Below, in pieces: positions 44,665-53,135 of a DNA stretch of 64,000 nucleotides (positions are counted from its first letter, which is position 1; each line of letters begins with the position of its first letter). The notes beneath the pieces were generated by a model. The model was not told the DNA's origin. It saw only the letters and a program-made list of their open reading frames with translations, and ran no database searches. Made by a program: the position numbers and the translations under genes. The stretch lies in assembly GCF_900184685.1 (NCBI RefSeq), contig NZ_FXXL01000006.1, positions 1,349,504-1,413,503 of the forward strand. The letters are read 5' to 3'. Source of the stretch: Butyricimonas sp. Marseille-P3923. Lineage in GTDB: Bacteria > Bacteroidota > Bacteroidia > Bacteroidales > Marinifilaceae.

Positions 44665-45879
44665 ATGAAAAAAATAAAAGTGGGGCTATTGCCTAAAATT
44701 ATCGTGGCGATTATTCTGGGTATAGTATGCGGATTTTTCTTTCCCGATTGGTTGGTAAGGATATTTTTGACCATAAATGGTCTGTTCAGTAATTTCTTGG
44801 GATTCATCATCCCCTTGTTGATCTTGGGATTGGTTGCCCCGGGTATAGCGGATCTCGGTAAGGGTGCCGGGCGTTTGTTGTTGATCACGGCTTTGCTGGC
44901 ATACGGTTTTACCCTTTTCTCCGGCTTCTTCACTTATTTTGCCTGTGATCTGAGTTACCCGTGGTTGCTCGGTGATGCCGGAGAATTGCAACCGATAGAA
45001 GCCTCCGCGGCGGTGCCGCTGGCTCCCTATTTCACGGTGATGATGCCGCCGTTGATGGACGTGATGAGTTCTCTGGTTCTGGCATTTACTCTTGGCTTGG
45101 GAATGTCCGTGATTAACGGCGCAACCCTGAAAGGGGCAATGGAAGATTTCAAGGATATTATCAACAAAGTGATTGTCACCGTGATTATTCCCTTGTTGCC
45201 CTTGTATATCTTCGGTATATTTTTGAATATTTCCGGCTCCGGTCAGGTGTCCGGCGTGCTGGGCGTGTTCGTGAAAATTATCGTGGTCATATTCTTCCTG
45301 ACCATTGTACTGTTGTTTATACAGTTCTTTATTGCCGGGTTCGTATCGAAGAAAAACCCGTTCCGCTTGTTCCGTAATATGCTTCCGGCTTACATGACGG
45401 CATTAGGAACACAATCCTCGGCTGCCACGATTCCCGTTACATTGGAACAGTCGATTAAAAACGGCGTGAACCGGGAACTGGCGGCGTTCGTGATACCGCT
45501 CTGCGCGACGATACATCTTTCGGGTAGTACGATGAAGATCGTGGCATGTGCCATGGCGATCATGCTGATGTCAGGTATGCCGGTTTCTTTCGGGTTGATG
45601 GCGGGCTTTATCTTTATGCTGGGTATCGCTATGGTTGCCGCTCCCGGGGTACCGGGAGGAGCTATTATGGCGGCACTGGGATTGTTGCAGTCCATGCTCG
45701 GTTTCGATGAAACGGCACAGGGGTTGATGATCGCGTTGTATATTGCCATGGATAGCTTCGGTACGGCTTGTAACGTGACGGGTGATGGTGCTATCGCCGT
45801 GATCATGGATCGTATCAACCGGAACAGTAAGCACGTCGGCACGCGCAAAGAACTGGAAGAGGTAGCGGTAATCGAGTAA
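44665..45879 (+). CDS. Dicarboxylate/amino acid:cation symporter (DAACS family)
   Basis: A 404-residue inner-membrane protein with about eight membrane segments and re-entrant loops. The Ser-rich re-entrant loop is LGTQSSAATIPVTLE (about 247-261), and MDSFGTACNVTGDGAIAVIM (about 366-385) is the conserved Asn/Asp-containing C-terminal segment. These are typical of GltP/DctA/SstT-like Na+- or H+-coupled uptake of dicarboxylates or amino acids such as glutamate or serine. The frame opens upstream at 44575, but ATG 44665 matches the family N-terminus. Monocistronic. Confidence 0.92.
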   Translation: MKKIKVGLLPKIIVAIILGIVCGFFFPDWLVRIFLTINGLFSNFLGFIIPLLILGLVAPGIADLGKGAGRLLLITALLAYGFTLFSGFFTYFACDLSYPWLLGDAGELQPIEASAAVPLAPYFTVMMPPLMDVMSSLVLAFTLGLGMSVINGATLKGAMEDFKDIINKVIVTVIIPLLPLYIFGIFLNISGSGQVSGVLGVFVKIIVVIFFLTIVLLFIQFFIAGFVSKKNPFRLFRNMLPAYMTALGTQSSAATIPVTLEQSIKNGVNRELAAFVIPLCATIHLSGSTMKIVACAMAIMLMSGMPVSFGLMAGFIFMLGIAMVAAPGVPGGAIMAALGLLQSMLGFDETAQGLMIALYIAMDSFGTACNVTGDGAIAVIMDRINRNSKHVGTRKELEEVAVIE

Positions 45880-46000
45880 TTCTCTCTATTACCTGTACGA
45901 GATAGGATAGTAATTAATATAATAGATATTTTTACTAAGTACTAGCTATAAATCAATTCCAATTTATTTCCTATTAAAATACTATTTTTTTACCTTTATA

Positions 46001-46044
46001 ATAGGAGTTGAATGGGAGTTGAATAGGAGATGAATGGGAGTTGA
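46001..46044 (+). repeat. 11-bp tandem repeat element, copy 2 (four units)
   Basis: Four 11-bp units in a row: ATAGGAGTTGA, ATGGGAGTTGA, ATAGGAGATGA, ATGGGAGTTGA. The upstream flank (from about 45978, ACTATTTTTTTACCTTTA) is shared with copy 1 at 13111-13154, which lies in the opposite orientation. This copy is in the 1,019-bp gene-free stretch 45880-46898. Confidence 0.78.
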
Positions 46045-46242
46045 TATATAGAAAGTATAACTCTGATTCTATAATGGTACTTTTTTCAGTACTATCCTCT
46101 CCTTGTTAATTTCGGTTAATTGGCAGGTCGTGTGAAGATAGACGCACTATTCTTTACCGTGATTTCAATGTTGGAAACAACTTCTTTATGTGGGGTATAG
46201 GGCTGTTCACGCGTATACAGGAATATAATTTAGTGCGGAGAG

Positions 46243-46274
46243 TTGTGAAAGAATTAAAATTTTTTCTACCTTTG
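46243..46274 (+). promoter_or_regulatory. Bacteroidetes-type promoter for the RNA candidate
   Basis: TTG at 46243-46245 and TACCTTTG at 46267-46274 are 21 nt apart, fitting the -33/-7 consensus. Transcription should start near 46280. No protein gene follows for 600 bp. Confidence 0.65.
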
Positions 46275-46279
46275 TGTTA

Positions 46280-46619
46280 TGGACTGTGCGGAGAGCCGCC
46301 GATGATGTCCTGTTTACGATGTTGAGGTTATAATGTCCATTTTTCAGGAGTCGCAAACTTTTAACAGAAATGTTATTGAAAGATGGGATTGCAACACTCA
46401 TGTCGTTATGTTTGTATATTCTTGATGGATATATATTATAACGGCGTGGGGTTGCTTTTTTCATGATGACAGTAATTGCGACTCCCATGAATTAAGCTAG
46501 CCCCTGCCGTTATCCTACGGCTCCGGGTTGACTTGTTCAGTCTGGAGTTTATTTTTTGAGGACTTCGGCTGAAATATAAATACTGGATAACCGGATGATT
46601 TTAGTATCGGGTTATTTTT
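46280..46619 (+). ncRNA. Candidate structured non-coding RNA, about 340 nt, family not recognised
   Basis: The segment starts at a good promoter and ends at a hairpin with T-run (46587-46619, 9 of 10 pairs, then TTATTTTT). Several strong pairings exist inside: GCGG-AGAG-CCGC near 46287; ATGGAC (46279-46284) with GTCCAT (46335-46340); GGAGTCGCAA (46347-46356) with TTGCGACTCC (46476-46485); ATAACGGC plus GGGG (46438-46451) with CCCC plus GCCGTTAT (46501-46513). The last two cannot both form as simple nested helices, so a switch or a pseudoknot is possible. I see no tmRNA tag and no RNase P core. No open frame on the plus strand is convincing. Confidence 0.4.
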
Positions 46620-46708
46620 CAACAAAGTAGACAAATTAGAAAAGTTTTTTTGTGCGGGTTTTAAATTGAACTTACAATGTTTGCAACCAGCTATTTAAGC
46701 CCGTGCCC

Positions 46709-46878
46709 GGAAAGGGGAAAGTTAGCTCCTCCCCTTTCCTTGTTTTGGAAAACGAGAGAGGGGAATAACCGGTAGGTGAATACCTTGACAAGCTTAGAAT
46801 ACAGGAACGCGGGAGCCATACGCGACTACCACCCGCGTAAAGGGAGAAGGGTATGACGTTTTGCCCTCTCCCGTTTTT
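46709..46878 (+). promoter_or_regulatory. Series of three hairpins in the leader of the LRR gene
   Basis: Hairpin 1: GGAAAGGGGA with TCCCCTTTCC (46709-46739), then TTGTTTT. Hairpin 2: ACGCGGG with CCCGCGT (46807-46838). Hairpin 3: GGGAGAAGGG with CCCTCTCCC (46842-46872, one bulge), then TTTTT, ending 20 bp before the ATG at 46899. Hairpins 1 and 3 look like terminators, so expression of the gene may depend on antitermination, or the promoter lies close to the start. Confidence 0.5.
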
Positions 46879-46898
46879 ACTAACTTAAATAATGAAGT

Positions 46899-47696
46899 AT
46901 GGAACAACAAGAAGAAAAAATCGAGATAGTCGTCAACACGCGAAAAACCAAGGAAATAAGATTTTACGTGTACGCGGACGAGTGTACCGTGGATTGGGGT
47001 GACGGAAGCAGTGAGCGTTATGCCACACCCAAGCCGGGTGTCGAGGATTCGGATTACTGGCGGACACCTAAAAGACCCTATTGTGAACACTCGTACCGCG
47101 GGGTTAATCGCGTGGTCACGGTGACCGTTTCCGCCACGCGGTTATCGGAATTCATTATCGAGCATATCCCCGTGACAAGTGTCAGGATTCGGGATTGTGT
47201 CCATTTAGGTCATTTTTTTTGTATAGATTGCGGTCTGAGGCAATTGTACCTTGGCGATAGCCCGCGTTTGTATTACCTTAAATGTTCTTGTAACAATTTG
47301 CGTCGACTGGATTTGTCGGGTTGCCCCGGTTTGATGGGGTTGGAATGTGATTGCAATTACTTGACGGAATTGAATTTGTCCCGTTGTTTCAAGTTGCACA
47401 CGCTCGCCTGCCGTTTCAACAGGTTGAAAAAATTGCGGGTTGCCGAAAGAGCGGAAAAGATTCATACCGTGAAGTGTTGTTACAATGATTTGTCGGCGAA
47501 AGAATTGAACCGGTTGTTCCGGGATGTCACTTGCTTGGTGGATTTCGGCTGTATAGATTACGGTTTGAATCCCGGAACTCGCGAAGCGGACAGGTATTGG
47601 CTTGACGAGCATCGTTGGCATATCACGAATTGTTACATGGAGAAGAAGACGGAAAGAATATTACGGGATGCCGGGATGGGTGGCAGGACAGAGTAA
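46899..47696 (+). CDS. Leucine-rich-repeat protein with N-terminal PKD-like segment
   Basis: A 265-residue protein with no signal peptide or membrane segment. Residues 8-90 have a beta-rich PKD-like pattern (CTVDWGDGSSERY, then HSYRGVNRVVTVTVSAT). Four repeats of 21-22 residues follow at about 108-195, of the form L-x-x-L-x-L-x-x-C-x-x-L-x-x-L-x-C-x-x-N; examples are LRRLDLSGCPGLMGLECDC and LTELNLSRCFKLHTLACRF. Cys is unusually frequent (about 17 residues), which fits a reducing cytoplasm. Function unknown; protein-protein binding is the usual role of LRRs. A terminator-like hairpin precedes it, and an ATPase remnant overlaps its end. Confidence 0.72.
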   Translation: MEQQEEKIEIVVNTRKTKEIRFYVYADECTVDWGDGSSERYATPKPGVEDSDYWRTPKRPYCEHSYRGVNRVVTVTVSATRLSEFIIEHIPVTSVRIRDCVHLGHFFCIDCGLRQLYLGDSPRLYYLKCSCNNLRRLDLSGCPGLMGLECDCNYLTELNLSRCFKLHTLACRFNRLKKLRVAERAEKIHTVKCCYNDLSAKELNRLFRDVTCLVDFGCIDYGLNPGTREADRYWLDEHRWHITNCYMEKKTERILRDAGMGGRTE

Positions 47697-47805
47697 TCCT
47701 ATTTTGATGGATAAAGAATACGTTTTTAAATCCGATAAGGGCTATCGCGTGTACGATCGTTTCATGGAATTGTGGTTGCAGGCATTGCCTTATGGTAACT
47801 TATGA
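47692..47805 (+). pseudogene. Remnant of an AAA-type ATPase, C-terminal 37 residues
   Basis: One frame encodes LMDKEYVFKSDKGYRVYDR followed by FMELWLQALPYGNL and a stop. This lines up with the end of the ATPase at 18471 (LLEREFITKDGGVYHVYDR, FFGFWLAETYGTGYKL). The frame upstream is unrelated and runs inside the LRR gene, so only the tail of the ATPase gene survives. Confidence 0.65.
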
Positions 47806-47820
47806 CAACGAATGAAGCGT

Positions 47821-47856
47821 TTTGTTCGTAAGAATGGAAATTCTTTGTTAGCTTTG
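47821..47856 (+). promoter_or_regulatory. Possible promoter of the acyl-CoA ligase gene
   Basis: TAGCTTTG (47849-47856) fits the -7 consensus; TTTG at 47821 is 24 nt upstream, a little long. Transcription would start at about 47862, right at the annotated ATG. Confidence 0.45.
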
Positions 47857-47861
47857 TGGGT

Positions 47862-49784
47862 ATGATGAAAGATATGAAGACGATTATAGACTTATTCGAG
47901 AGAAGTTGTGAAATGTTTCCCGACAGACCTTATTTATGGGAGAAGAAGGACGGGGAATATAAGGCGACGACGTACACGGGGGTGAAACGGGAGGTGATGA
48001 ACTTCGCCGGGGCATTGTGTATGTTGGGGTTGGAGCGTGGCGAGAGGGTGGCGTTGTTGAGCGAGGGGTGCAATAAATGGGCTTATTCGGAGCTGGGGAT
48101 GTTGTATGCCGGGGGTGTGAACGTGCCGTTGTCAATCAAGTTGACGGATGGGGAGATTGTGTTCCGGATCGAACATTCGCAAGCGAGGTTTCTGGTTGTT
48201 TCGTCGAATTTTCTGAACCGGGTGAAAGGGATTGAAGACCGGGTACAAGGCGTGGAGAAGATTATCGTGTTGGATTCCGCGGTGAACGAGGGGCGTTATA
48301 TCGGTTTCGAGGAATTGCAGCGGAAGGGAGAGGAATGGTTGGCGGGACACCGGAACGAACTGGACGAAAGGGTGAAGGCTATCGACGAACGTGACCTCGT
48401 GAATATCTCTTACACGTCGGGGACGACTGCCGAGCCGAAAGGTATCATGCTCTCGCACCGGAATTACGTGACTAACGTGTTGCAATCGGATTCGCTTATC
48501 CGGATACCGGACTATTATAAAGTGTTGCTGTTCCTGCCGTGGGATCATAGTTTTGCCCACACGGTGGGACTTTACTCGTTCATGTATAACGGGGCTTCGG
48601 TCGCGTCGGTGGATTACGGGCAATCGGGAATGGAGTATTTGCGCAATATTCCCGTGAACCTGCAAGAGGTGCAACCTCATATATTGTTGAGCGTTCCGGC
48701 ATTGGCAAAGAATTTCCGTAAAAATATAGAAGCGGGCATACGGGCGCGGGGACGTTTCACGGAACGTTTATACCGGGCGGGATTAAGGCTCGCTTGTAAA
48801 TACAACGGTTTCGGGGACGACCGGGGCAAGGGATGGAGATGCTTGTTGAAACCTCTGGTGAAATTGTGGGACGCGGTGTTGTTCTCGAAAATCAGGAAAC
48901 AGGTGTTCGGGAGAAATTTGCGCTTCTTTGTTGGGGGCGGTGCCTTGTTGGATATCGAGTTGCAACGTTATTACGCGGCATTGGGCGTGCCGATGTTTCA
49001 AGGCTACGGGTTGTCGGAGGCATCCCCGGTGATTAGTTCCAACACGCCCGGGCGCTACCGTTTCGGTTCGTCCGGAACGGTGGTAAAACCGATGGATATC
49101 CTGATTTGCGACGAGGACGGGAAGCCGTTACCTCACGGGCAGAAAGGGGAGTTATGGATCCGGGGTGGAAACGTGATGGAAGGATATTGGCGTAACGGGA
49201 AAAACACTGCCGAAACGATTGTCGATGACTGGTTGCACACGGGTGATCTGGGATATCTGGACGAGGCGGGTTGGCTGTACGTGCTGGGGCGGTTCAAGTC
49301 ATTGCTGATCGCGAATGACGGGGAGAAATATAGTCCGGAGGGTATCGAGGAAACGATAGCCGAGCAATCTGGGTACATAGATTATTGTATATTGTATAAC
49401 AATCAATCGCCTTACACGGCGGGGTTGATCGTGCCGAATAAAGCCGCCTTGCGGGAATATGTCGGGAAGCGGAACATGGAACCGGATTCCCCGGATGCCT
49501 ATCGTTTGATGATAAAGAAGTTGCAGGAAGAATTGATGGCTTACCGGGTTGGCGGGCGCTATGCTAATTTGTTCCCGGAAAGGTGGTTGCCCGCGGTGGT
49601 TGCTATCCTGCCCGAACCGTTGACAGAGCAGAACGGGATGATAAATTCCACGATGAAAGTGGTAAGAACTCGGGTTTATGATCATTTTAAAGAAGAAATC
49701 GACTATCTTTACACCCCGGAAGGGAAGGATATGGCGAATAGGCATAACCTTCAGAATCTGAAAAGAATAATGAATAAAATTTAG
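47862..49784 (+). CDS. Long-chain acyl-CoA ligase (AMP-dependent synthetase)
   Basis: A 640-residue adenylate-forming enzyme that activates a fatty acid with ATP and CoA. The P-loop motif is YTSGTTAEPKGIMLSHRN (about residues 187-204), the A5 motif is GYGLSEASP (about 386-394), and the A7/A8 region is LHTGDLGYLDEAGWLYVLGR (about 462-481). Length and order fit the FadD-like class common in Bacteroidetes. Candidate starts are ATG 47862, 47865 and 47874; given the promoter position, 47874 (MKTIIDLFERS) is possible with a short leader. It is followed by a repeat and ispG on the same strand. Confidence 0.9.
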   Translation: MMKDMKTIIDLFERSCEMFPDRPYLWEKKDGEYKATTYTGVKREVMNFAGALCMLGLERGERVALLSEGCNKWAYSELGMLYAGGVNVPLSIKLTDGEIVFRIEHSQARFLVVSSNFLNRVKGIEDRVQGVEKIIVLDSAVNEGRYIGFEELQRKGEEWLAGHRNELDERVKAIDERDLVNISYTSGTTAEPKGIMLSHRNYVTNVLQSDSLIRIPDYYKVLLFLPWDHSFAHTVGLYSFMYNGASVASVDYGQSGMEYLRNIPVNLQEVQPHILLSVPALAKNFRKNIEAGIRARGRFTERLYRAGLRLACKYNGFGDDRGKGWRCLLKPLVKLWDAVLFSKIRKQVFGRNLRFFVGGGALLDIELQRYYAALGVPMFQGYGLSEASPVISSNTPGRYRFGSSGTVVKPMDILICDEDGKPLPHGQKGELWIRGGNVMEGYWRNGKNTAETIVDDWLHTGDLGYLDEAGWLYVLGRFKSLLIANDGEKYSPEGIEETIAEQSGYIDYCILYNNQSPYTAGLIVPNKAALREYVGKRNMEPDSPDAYRLMIKKLQEELMAYRVGGRYANLFPERWLPAVVAILPEPLTEQNGMINSTMKVVRTRVYDHFKEEIDYLYTPEGKDMANRHNLQNLKRIMNKI

Positions 49785-49858
49785 AGTTTAGAATTTAAAA
49801 TTTAGGATGTAGCGTGATGGGAATCTAAAATCTAAAATTTAAAATCTAAAATTAAAAC
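49785..49858. repeat. AT-rich dispersed inverted repeat (AATCTAAAATCT type)
   Basis: TTTAGAATTTAAAATTTAGG faces AATCTAAAATCTAAAATTT, giving imperfect inverted arms. It fills the gap between the ligase gene and ispG and resembles 16570-16690 and 53759-53830. Confidence 0.6.
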
Positions 49859-51715
49859 ATGGGTCGTCGGAAAACAAAACAAGTAAAAGTCGGTGATATT
49901 TATATCGGGTCGGAGTATCCGGTGCGCGTGCAGTCTATGTTGAACACGGACACGATGGACACGGAGGCTTGCGTGGAGCAGGCGATACGGATTATTGACG
50001 CGGGAGGTGAACTGGTGCGTATCACGGCTCCCGGGGTAAAGGAAGCGAAAAATTTAGCCAATATACACGCGGAATTGCGCCGGAGGGGGTACACTACACC
50101 GCTTTCGGCTGATATACATTTCAACCCGGAGGCAGCGATGGAGGCGGCGAAACACGTGGAGAAGGTACGTATCAATCCCGGTAATTTCGTCGACAAGCGC
50201 GCCACGTTCCAGACGTTGGTTTACACGGACGAGGAATACGGGGAGGAGTTGCGGCGGTTGCGGGAGAAGTTCACGGCGTTTCTGGACGTGTGCCGGGAAC
50301 ACGGCACGGCGGTGCGAATCGGTACGAATCACGGCTCCCTGTCTGACCGGATTATGAGTCGCTACGGGAATACGCCTGCCGGAATGGTGGAGGCGACGAT
50401 GGAGTACTTGCGCGTGTGTCGTGACGAAGAGTTTGATAACGTGGTGATCTCCTTGAAGTCCAGCGATTGCCGCGTGATGGTGGAGGCGGTGCGTTTGCTG
50501 GTGCGGCAGATGGAAAAAGAGGGGATGGATTACCCGTTGCACTTGGGAGTGACGGAAGCGGGAGAGGGGGAAGACGGGAGGATTCGCTCGGCAGTAGGTA
50601 TCGGTACTCTCTTGAACGAGGGATTGGGCGATACTATCCGGGTTTCACTGACGGAGGAACCGGAACGGGAAATTCCCGAGGCATTAGCTTTGAGTATATT
50701 ATGTAGTCGCGTTGACGTGGGTGTGGAACCTGTTAAGTTAGACGGGTGTTATTCGCGCCCGGTGCTTGTCGCGGATATATCCAAGGTGGATTGCATAGAC
50801 GAAGCGGTGATGGAGAAATTGGATTTTCACGTGGCAGCGGTGAATGATCCGGTGTACGGCGATATGTTGCGAGGGGGAGTACGCGCCCCGGAGATTATTT
50901 ATACCGAGGCACTGGGACCGGAATTGACAAAATTGCCGGATTCGGTGACCGTGGTCGTGCCTTTCGAGATGATAGATGTGGCGCATGTTTATAACCGTAA
51001 GGCGGCAGCGTTAATCAGTGACAAGGAGTTTCTTCGCCTTTCGCGTCCCGTGGAGGGAGATGGTATTTTCGTGGAGGTGCGTAACGGGAAGTTCATGAAT
51101 GCCGATTTGGCGAGAAAATTGAAGGAGAATAAGTCGGCTGTCGTGGTGCTTACCTTGGATGTGGCTTCTGTTGCGGTGTACCGTGTTTACTTGGGGGGGC
51201 TTGAACGTTTAGGTATTGAAAACCGGGTGATTATTCGCTTGATATCGAAAGAGAAAGATGTATCGACGCTTCGTTTGTTGGCGGCGGCGAATTTGGGAGG
51301 TTTATTCTTGGATCGATTGGGATACGGGTTGTGGTTGTCTTGCACCGGGGTGCCGGACGCGTTCTATGGCGTGCAGTTGAGCCGGGATATTTTGCAATCG
51401 GCGGGAGTGCGCCGTTATAAAACGGAATTTATCAGTTGCCCGGGATGCGGACGGACATTATATAATTTGCAGGAGTCGGTGGCACGGGTGAAGGAGGCTT
51501 TCGGGCACTTGAGCCGTTTGAAAATAGCCGTGATGGGATGTATTGTCAACGGGCCCGGGGAGATGGGTGATGCCGATTACGGTTACGTGGGTGCCGGGAA
51601 CGGGAAGGTGAACCTGTTCCGCGGGAAAGCGATGGTGCGCGTGGGTGTGCCGGAAGGAGAAGCTATTGAAGCGTTAAAACAATTAATTATAGAAAGCGGA
51701 GATTGGAATGACTGA
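49859..51715 (+). CDS. ispG: 4-hydroxy-3-methylbut-2-enyl diphosphate synthase, long form
   Basis: A 618-residue IspG (GcpE), the [4Fe-4S] enzyme that converts methylerythritol cyclodiphosphate to HMBPP in the MEP isoprenoid pathway. The N-terminal TIM barrel starts VGDIYIGSEYPVRVQSMLNT and carries LSADIHFNPEAA. The C-terminal cluster domain has SCPGCGRTLYNLQ and MGCIVNGPGEMGDADYGYVG, which give the three Cys ligands and the Glu. It is much longer than the E. coli enzyme (about 370 residues) because of a central insertion at about 255-500, as in plants and Bacteroidetes. The mate gene start overlaps its end by 8 bp. Confidence 0.96.
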   Translation: MGRRKTKQVKVGDIYIGSEYPVRVQSMLNTDTMDTEACVEQAIRIIDAGGELVRITAPGVKEAKNLANIHAELRRRGYTTPLSADIHFNPEAAMEAAKHVEKVRINPGNFVDKRATFQTLVYTDEEYGEELRRLREKFTAFLDVCREHGTAVRIGTNHGSLSDRIMSRYGNTPAGMVEATMEYLRVCRDEEFDNVVISLKSSDCRVMVEAVRLLVRQMEKEGMDYPLHLGVTEAGEGEDGRIRSAVGIGTLLNEGLGDTIRVSLTEEPEREIPEALALSILCSRVDVGVEPVKLDGCYSRPVLVADISKVDCIDEAVMEKLDFHVAAVNDPVYGDMLRGGVRAPEIIYTEALGPELTKLPDSVTVVVPFEMIDVAHVYNRKAAALISDKEFLRLSRPVEGDGIFVEVRNGKFMNADLARKLKENKSAVVVLTLDVASVAVYRVYLGGLERLGIENRVIIRLISKEKDVSTLRLLAAANLGGLFLDRLGYGLWLSCTGVPDAFYGVQLSRDILQSAGVRRYKTEFISCPGCGRTLYNLQESVARVKEAFGHLSRLKIAVMGCIVNGPGEMGDADYGYVGAGNGKVNLFRGKAMVRVGVPEGEAIEALKQLIIESGDWND

Positions 51716-53057
51716 TGTAAAGGACAGCGCTCCACTTGTACTGGGAACGGAGAAAATCGGGAAGTTGCTGATGCAATACGCGATTCCCGCTATTATTGCC
51801 ATGACGGCATCTTCGTTGTACAACATGGTGGACAGTATATTTATCGGGCATGGCGTGGGACCGTTGGCTATCGCGGGATTGGCTATCACTTTCCCGTTGA
51901 TGAATCTGGCGGCGGCGTTCGGTTCGCTGGTGGGGGTGGGTGCCTCGACACTGGTGGCTATCAAGCTGGGGCAGAGAGATAAGGAGAGCGCCAATCAAGT
52001 GTTGGGCAACGTGGTTTTGATGAATGCTATTATCGGGTTGGTGTTCATGACGGTGGCTCTGGTGTTTCTTGACCCGATATTATTGTTTTTCGGGGCGAGT
52101 CCCGATACCTTGCCGTATGCCCGGGAATACATGGAGGTGATTCTGGGAGGTAATCTGGTTACCCATATTTACATGGGGCTGAATGAGGTACTGAGGGCGT
52201 CGGGCTACCCGAAGAAGGCGATGACGGCGACGCTGATGGCGGTGATAGTGAATTGCGTGTTGGACGCGTTGTTTATTCTCGTGTTCGAGTGGGGAATAAG
52301 AGGGGCGGCGTTGGCGACGATCGCGGCTCAGGTGATATCTTTGAGTTGGCAGTTGCATCACTTCTTCGATAAAAAGAGTTTCCTGCATTTCCAACGAGGC
52401 ATATTCGGGTTGAAACGGCATATTGTCGGGGGAATGTTGGCTATCGGGTTATCGCCGTTCCTGATGAACCTGTGTGCCTGTTTCGTGGTTATTCTGATTA
52501 ACAAGAGCCTGAAAGCTCACGGGGGAGATTTGGCTATCGGGGCTTACGGTATCGTGAACCGGGTGGTCTTTTTGTTTTTGATGATCGTGATGGGATTCAA
52601 TCAAGGGATGCAGCCTATCGCGGGTTATAATTTCGGGGCTCGGCAATTTGATCGACTGAAACAGGTATTGAAATACACTGTCTTTTGCGGGGTGGCGGTG
52701 ACGACTATCGGTTTTTTGGCGGGGCAGTTGTTCCCGCGGCCGATTATCTATCTTTTCACGTCGGACGCGGATTTGACTCGTATCGCGGTGGAAGGGTTGC
52801 GTATCGTGTTGATATTTTTCCCCGTGGTCGGCTTCCAGATGGTGACGTCGAGTTTCTTCCAGTCCATAGGGATGGCGAAGAAAGCGATCTTCTTGTCGTT
52901 GACCCGGCAATTGCTGTTCTTGATCCCTTCACTGTTGATTTTCCCGAATTTCTTCGGCACGGTAGGAGTCTGGATGAGTATGCCCGTGGCGGACGCCATC
53001 GCGACGGTTGTGGCGGCGTTGATGTTGAGGTGGCAATTAAAACATCTGAATGTGTAA
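51708..53057 (+). CDS. MATE-family multidrug/toxin efflux transporter
   Basis: A 449-residue inner-membrane protein with 12 predicted segments in two MatE halves (about 18-180 and 240-400). Typical segments are YNMVDSIFIGHGVGPLAIAG near residue 38 and GFNQGMQPIAGYNFGARQFD near residue 296. It exports cationic compounds or metabolites against Na+ or H+. Its start lies inside the end of ispG (8-bp overlap), so the two are translated from the same mRNA; a functional link is not implied. Confidence 0.93.
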   Translation: MTDVKDSAPLVLGTEKIGKLLMQYAIPAIIAMTASSLYNMVDSIFIGHGVGPLAIAGLAITFPLMNLAAAFGSLVGVGASTLVAIKLGQRDKESANQVLGNVVLMNAIIGLVFMTVALVFLDPILLFFGASPDTLPYAREYMEVILGGNLVTHIYMGLNEVLRASGYPKKAMTATLMAVIVNCVLDALFILVFEWGIRGAALATIAAQVISLSWQLHHFFDKKSFLHFQRGIFGLKRHIVGGMLAIGLSPFLMNLCACFVVILINKSLKAHGGDLAIGAYGIVNRVVFLFLMIVMGFNQGMQPIAGYNFGARQFDRLKQVLKYTVFCGVAVTTIGFLAGQLFPRPIIYLFTSDADLTRIAVEGLRIVLIFFPVVGFQMVTSSFFQSIGMAKKAIFLSLTRQLLFLIPSLLIFPNFFGTVGVWMSMPVADAIATVVAALMLRWQLKHLNV

Positions 53058-53135
53058 ATAAATTTGTACATAATGGACGACAGGTTTGGGAAAAAAACGG
53101 TAGTTTTGTAGAAGAAATAGCTTAAAGATAGACTT

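Noticed and set aside
46207..46488. Minus-strand 93-codon frame in the gene-free stretch
   Set aside because: Composition is not protein-like, there is no family resemblance, and it lies opposite the structured RNA candidate whose pairings explain the open frame.
46280..46619. tmRNA, RNase P RNA or SRP RNA
   Set aside because: No tag-peptide frame ending in Ala-Ala, no RNase P core sequence and no SRP tetraloop region were found on either strand. A 6S RNA could not be excluded by eye.
45880..46898. Insertion sequence or transposase remnant
   Set aside because: No transposase-like frame and no terminal repeats with target duplication were seen.
47602..47696. Separate small gene starting at 47602
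   Set aside because: The first 30 codons lie inside the LRR gene in another frame and look random; only the last 37 codons are ATPase-like and are listed as a remnant.
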